Shown in pieces: positions 33,721 to 35,160 of a stretch of DNA of 35,160 nt. Numbering within the stretch: position 1 is the first letter of the stretch; each line of letters begins with the position of its first letter. Origin of the DNA: an uncultured Bacteroidales bacterium (GTDB taxonomy: Bacteria > Bacteroidota > Bacteroidia > Bacteroidales > Bacteroidaceae); NCBI GenBank assembly GCA_945828345.1, contig CALZRA010000010.1, forward strand, positions 1 to 35,160, written 5' to 3'. The notes beneath the pieces were generated by a model. It made no database searches. It was not told the DNA's origin and saw nothing but the letters and a program-made list of their open reading frames with translations. A program made the position numbers and the translations under genes.

Positions 33721-35061
33721 TTATTGAAAGCGCATCTCTTCGATGAGCGTTTTCATCCCTTTGATTTTTTCTCCTGCAATGCGCGAAAGCAGCTGTTTGA
33801 GCTGGGTGCGCTTGACTGCTGCGTAGGCATAGTGCGGACCTACGTCGATGCGTCCGATATGGGCGGCCTGCAGGCCGCCTTTTTTGCATAGGAATCCCAA
33901 CACGTCGGCCTTGCTCAGCTTGTCGCGCTTGCCGCGTCCTATATATATAGGAGCATAGGCAGCTGGCACCGGGGCCTGGTGAGGCTCGGCTGCAAGCGGG
34001 AGCGGTTCGGCATCGGCGGCAAAGTCGGGCAATGACTCTTCAGGTCCGGTAATCAGATAGACAGCCCCTTCGGCCTGCCACCGCGCGGTGCGTCCGTTGC
34101 GGTGCGTGTATTCCTCCGCCTTGAGCGGCAGGTGATAGTGTATGACAGCGCGCACCTCGGGAATGTCCAGTCCGCGGGCTGCCAAGTCGGTACTGACCAA
34201 GACATTGGCTGCACCGCAGCGGAACTTGTAGAGTGCGCGTTCGCGGTCTTCCTGTTCCATGCCTCCGTGGTAGGCTTGCACGGCAAAGCGTTTTTCCTTT
34301 AAAAACTTCGACACGCGCTCCACACTCTCGCGGTGAGCCACAAACACGATGGCCGCGCGGCCTTGCAGGTGCAGCAGCAGTTGTTCGAGTGTCGCCAGTT
34401 TGTCCTTTTGAGGCGATGTCACGGCGAACGTTTGCAGGCGTCCCTCCGTTTCGGCTTCGGCCTGTTGCAGGTAGTCGAGCGTGGTGCAGCGCACTGCGGC
34501 GGTGTGGCGCATGAACTCAGGAATGGCCGCAGCCCTTGTGGCCGAGATGAGCCACAGGCTGCCGGCCTGTTTCAGGTGGCCCATGGCGTAGCTCATTTGC
34601 TGCTCAAAGCCCAGTTCCAGGCATTTGTCAAACTCGTCCATGACCAGCACGTCCACCGCCTGCACGTCCAAGTTGCCCTTGTCCAAATGGTCGCAGAGGC
34701 GGCCGGGAGTGGCAAACACCACCTGCGGACACAGGGCGCGCAGGCTGCGGTGCTCTTCCATGGTGGGGCGGCCGCCATACAGGCAGAGCGAGCGGACGGG
34801 CAGTTTCATCTGCCGCAGCACAGCCTCGTTCTGTTGCGCAAGCTCACGCGTGGGCACGATGACCACAGCCTGGAGCCTGTCGCTCGTTTCGTCTATACGC
34901 GAGGCCAAGGGCAAGAGGAACGCCAGCGTCTTGCCCGAACCCGTAGGTGAGAGCAAGACCACGCCGCCGGCAGTCTGTCCGGCCTGGCACATGGCACTTT
35001 GCATGGCTGTGAGCGCGTCATAGCCCATGCCCTGCACGATATTTCTTACGTCTACATTCAT
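33721..35061 (-). CDS. DEAD-box RNA helicase, DbpA-like
   Basis: ATP-dependent RNA helicase, probably acting in ribosome assembly. The 446 residues contain motif I SPTGSGKT (38-45), Ia VPTRELA, motif II DEFD (142-145; F replaces the usual A), motif III SAT (173-175), STDLAARGLDIPEV, and motif VI HRNGRTAR. The last 70 residues (IYIGRGKRDKLSKADVLGFLC ... HIGRIDVGPHYAYAAV) match the DbpA-type RNA-binding domain, which in E. coli DbpA recognises 23S rRNA helix 92. The Q motif region (MQSAM) is short. Gene symbol left blank because DbpA and CsdA paralogues are hard to tell apart by eye. Confidence 0.9.
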   Translation of the reverse strand: MNVDVRNIVQGMGYDALTAMQSAMCQAGQTAGGVVLLSPTGSGKTLAFLLPLASRIDETSDRLQAVVIVPTRELAQQNEAVLRQMKLPVRSLCLYGGRPTMEEHRSLRALCPQVVFATPGRLCDHLDKGNLDVQAVDVLVMDEFDKCLELGFEQQMSYAMGHLKQAGSLWLISATRAAAIPEFMRHTAAVRCTTLDYLQQAEAETEGRLQTFAVTSPQKDKLATLEQLLLHLQGRAAIVFVAHRESVERVSKFLKEKRFAVQAYHGGMEQEDRERALYKFRCGAANVLVSTDLAARGLDIPEVRAVIHYHLPLKAEEYTHRNGRTARWQAEGAVYLITGPEESLPDFAADAEPLPLAAEPHQAPVPAAYAPIYIGRGKRDKLSKADVLGFLCKKGGLQAAHIGRIDVGPHYAYAAVKRTQLKQLLSRIAGEKIKGMKTLIEEMRFQ

Positions 35062-35118
35062 AGTTCGAGTGGAAATCAGGATTTGAGGTTGCTGTCACAT
35101 GGTTTAGAAGGGGATAAA

Positions 35119-35150
35119 ATAAAAAAATTGATTGTCTCCCGACAACCAAT
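35119..35150 (-). terminator. Terminator of a minus-strand gene beyond the window
   Basis: On the minus strand ATTGGTTGTC-GGGA-GACAATCAAT is followed by TTTTTTT. It fits the end of a gene lying to the right on the minus strand and would insulate the helicase promoter. Confidence 0.75.
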
Positions 35151-35160
35151 CTTTACTAAC

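Overview
The window is about 35 kb of bacterial chromosome, almost certainly from a member of the Bacteroidales and most likely Prevotellaceae-like with a fairly high G+C. The main reasons are promoters of the Bacteroidetes type (TTTG, about 20 nt, TAnnTTTG), the near absence of Shine-Dalgarno sites, Bacteroidales-restricted families (DUF3256, DUF4296, a DksA-like protein lacking most zinc ligands, an N-terminally extended ClpP) and gene orders typical of the group (recF-TPR-ribH, tig-clpP-clpX, ileS-dksA-like-lspA-DUF4296). The genus cannot be fixed by eye.

Layout. 1-3,200: dispersed repeat remnants, ligA (minus) and a DUF3256 periplasmic protein. 3,200-9,540: the NADPH glutamate synthase pair gltB-gltD, with a structured leader before gltB and a long inverted repeat between the two genes. 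9,540-10,380: 840 bp without genes but packed with tandem and inverted repeats, ending in tRNA-Ser(CGA). 10,540-13,810: recF (minus), a membrane-anchored TPR protein, ribH and tRNA-Tyr(GUA). 14,080-18,380: four proteins with PD-(D/E)XK nuclease signatures (AAA-ATPase-like plus nuclease, two near-identical tandem Rpn-type proteins, one membrane-tethered nuclease-like protein), bounded on the right by initiator tRNA-Met. 19,000-22,720: a cytoplasmic GH13 amylase, fabD and thiD (all minus). 23,000-26,540: tig-clpP-clpX. 27,200-33,570: ileS, DksA-like, lspA, a DUF4296 lipoprotein and a small overlapping gene. 33,720-35,061: a DEAD-box helicase (minus) with a DbpA-like tail.

Most genes are core metabolism, information processing or protein quality control. 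The accessory part is the nuclease cluster between tRNA-Tyr and tRNA-fMet. Its two rpn copies share about 650 bp without a visible difference, which points to recent duplication or gene conversion, and their C-terminal linkers differ only in the number of 12-bp repeat units.

Three things stand out. First, IleRS carries G-I-H-H where class I synthetases have HIGH, an active-site swap linked to very high mupirocin resistance. Second, at least eight intergenic regions hold long imperfect inverted repeats (arms 19-90 bp); some fall into families present twice in the window, and two sit inside probable operons. Third, the four-nuclease cluster may be a defence or DNA-recombination locus. None of these functions is proven by sequence alone.
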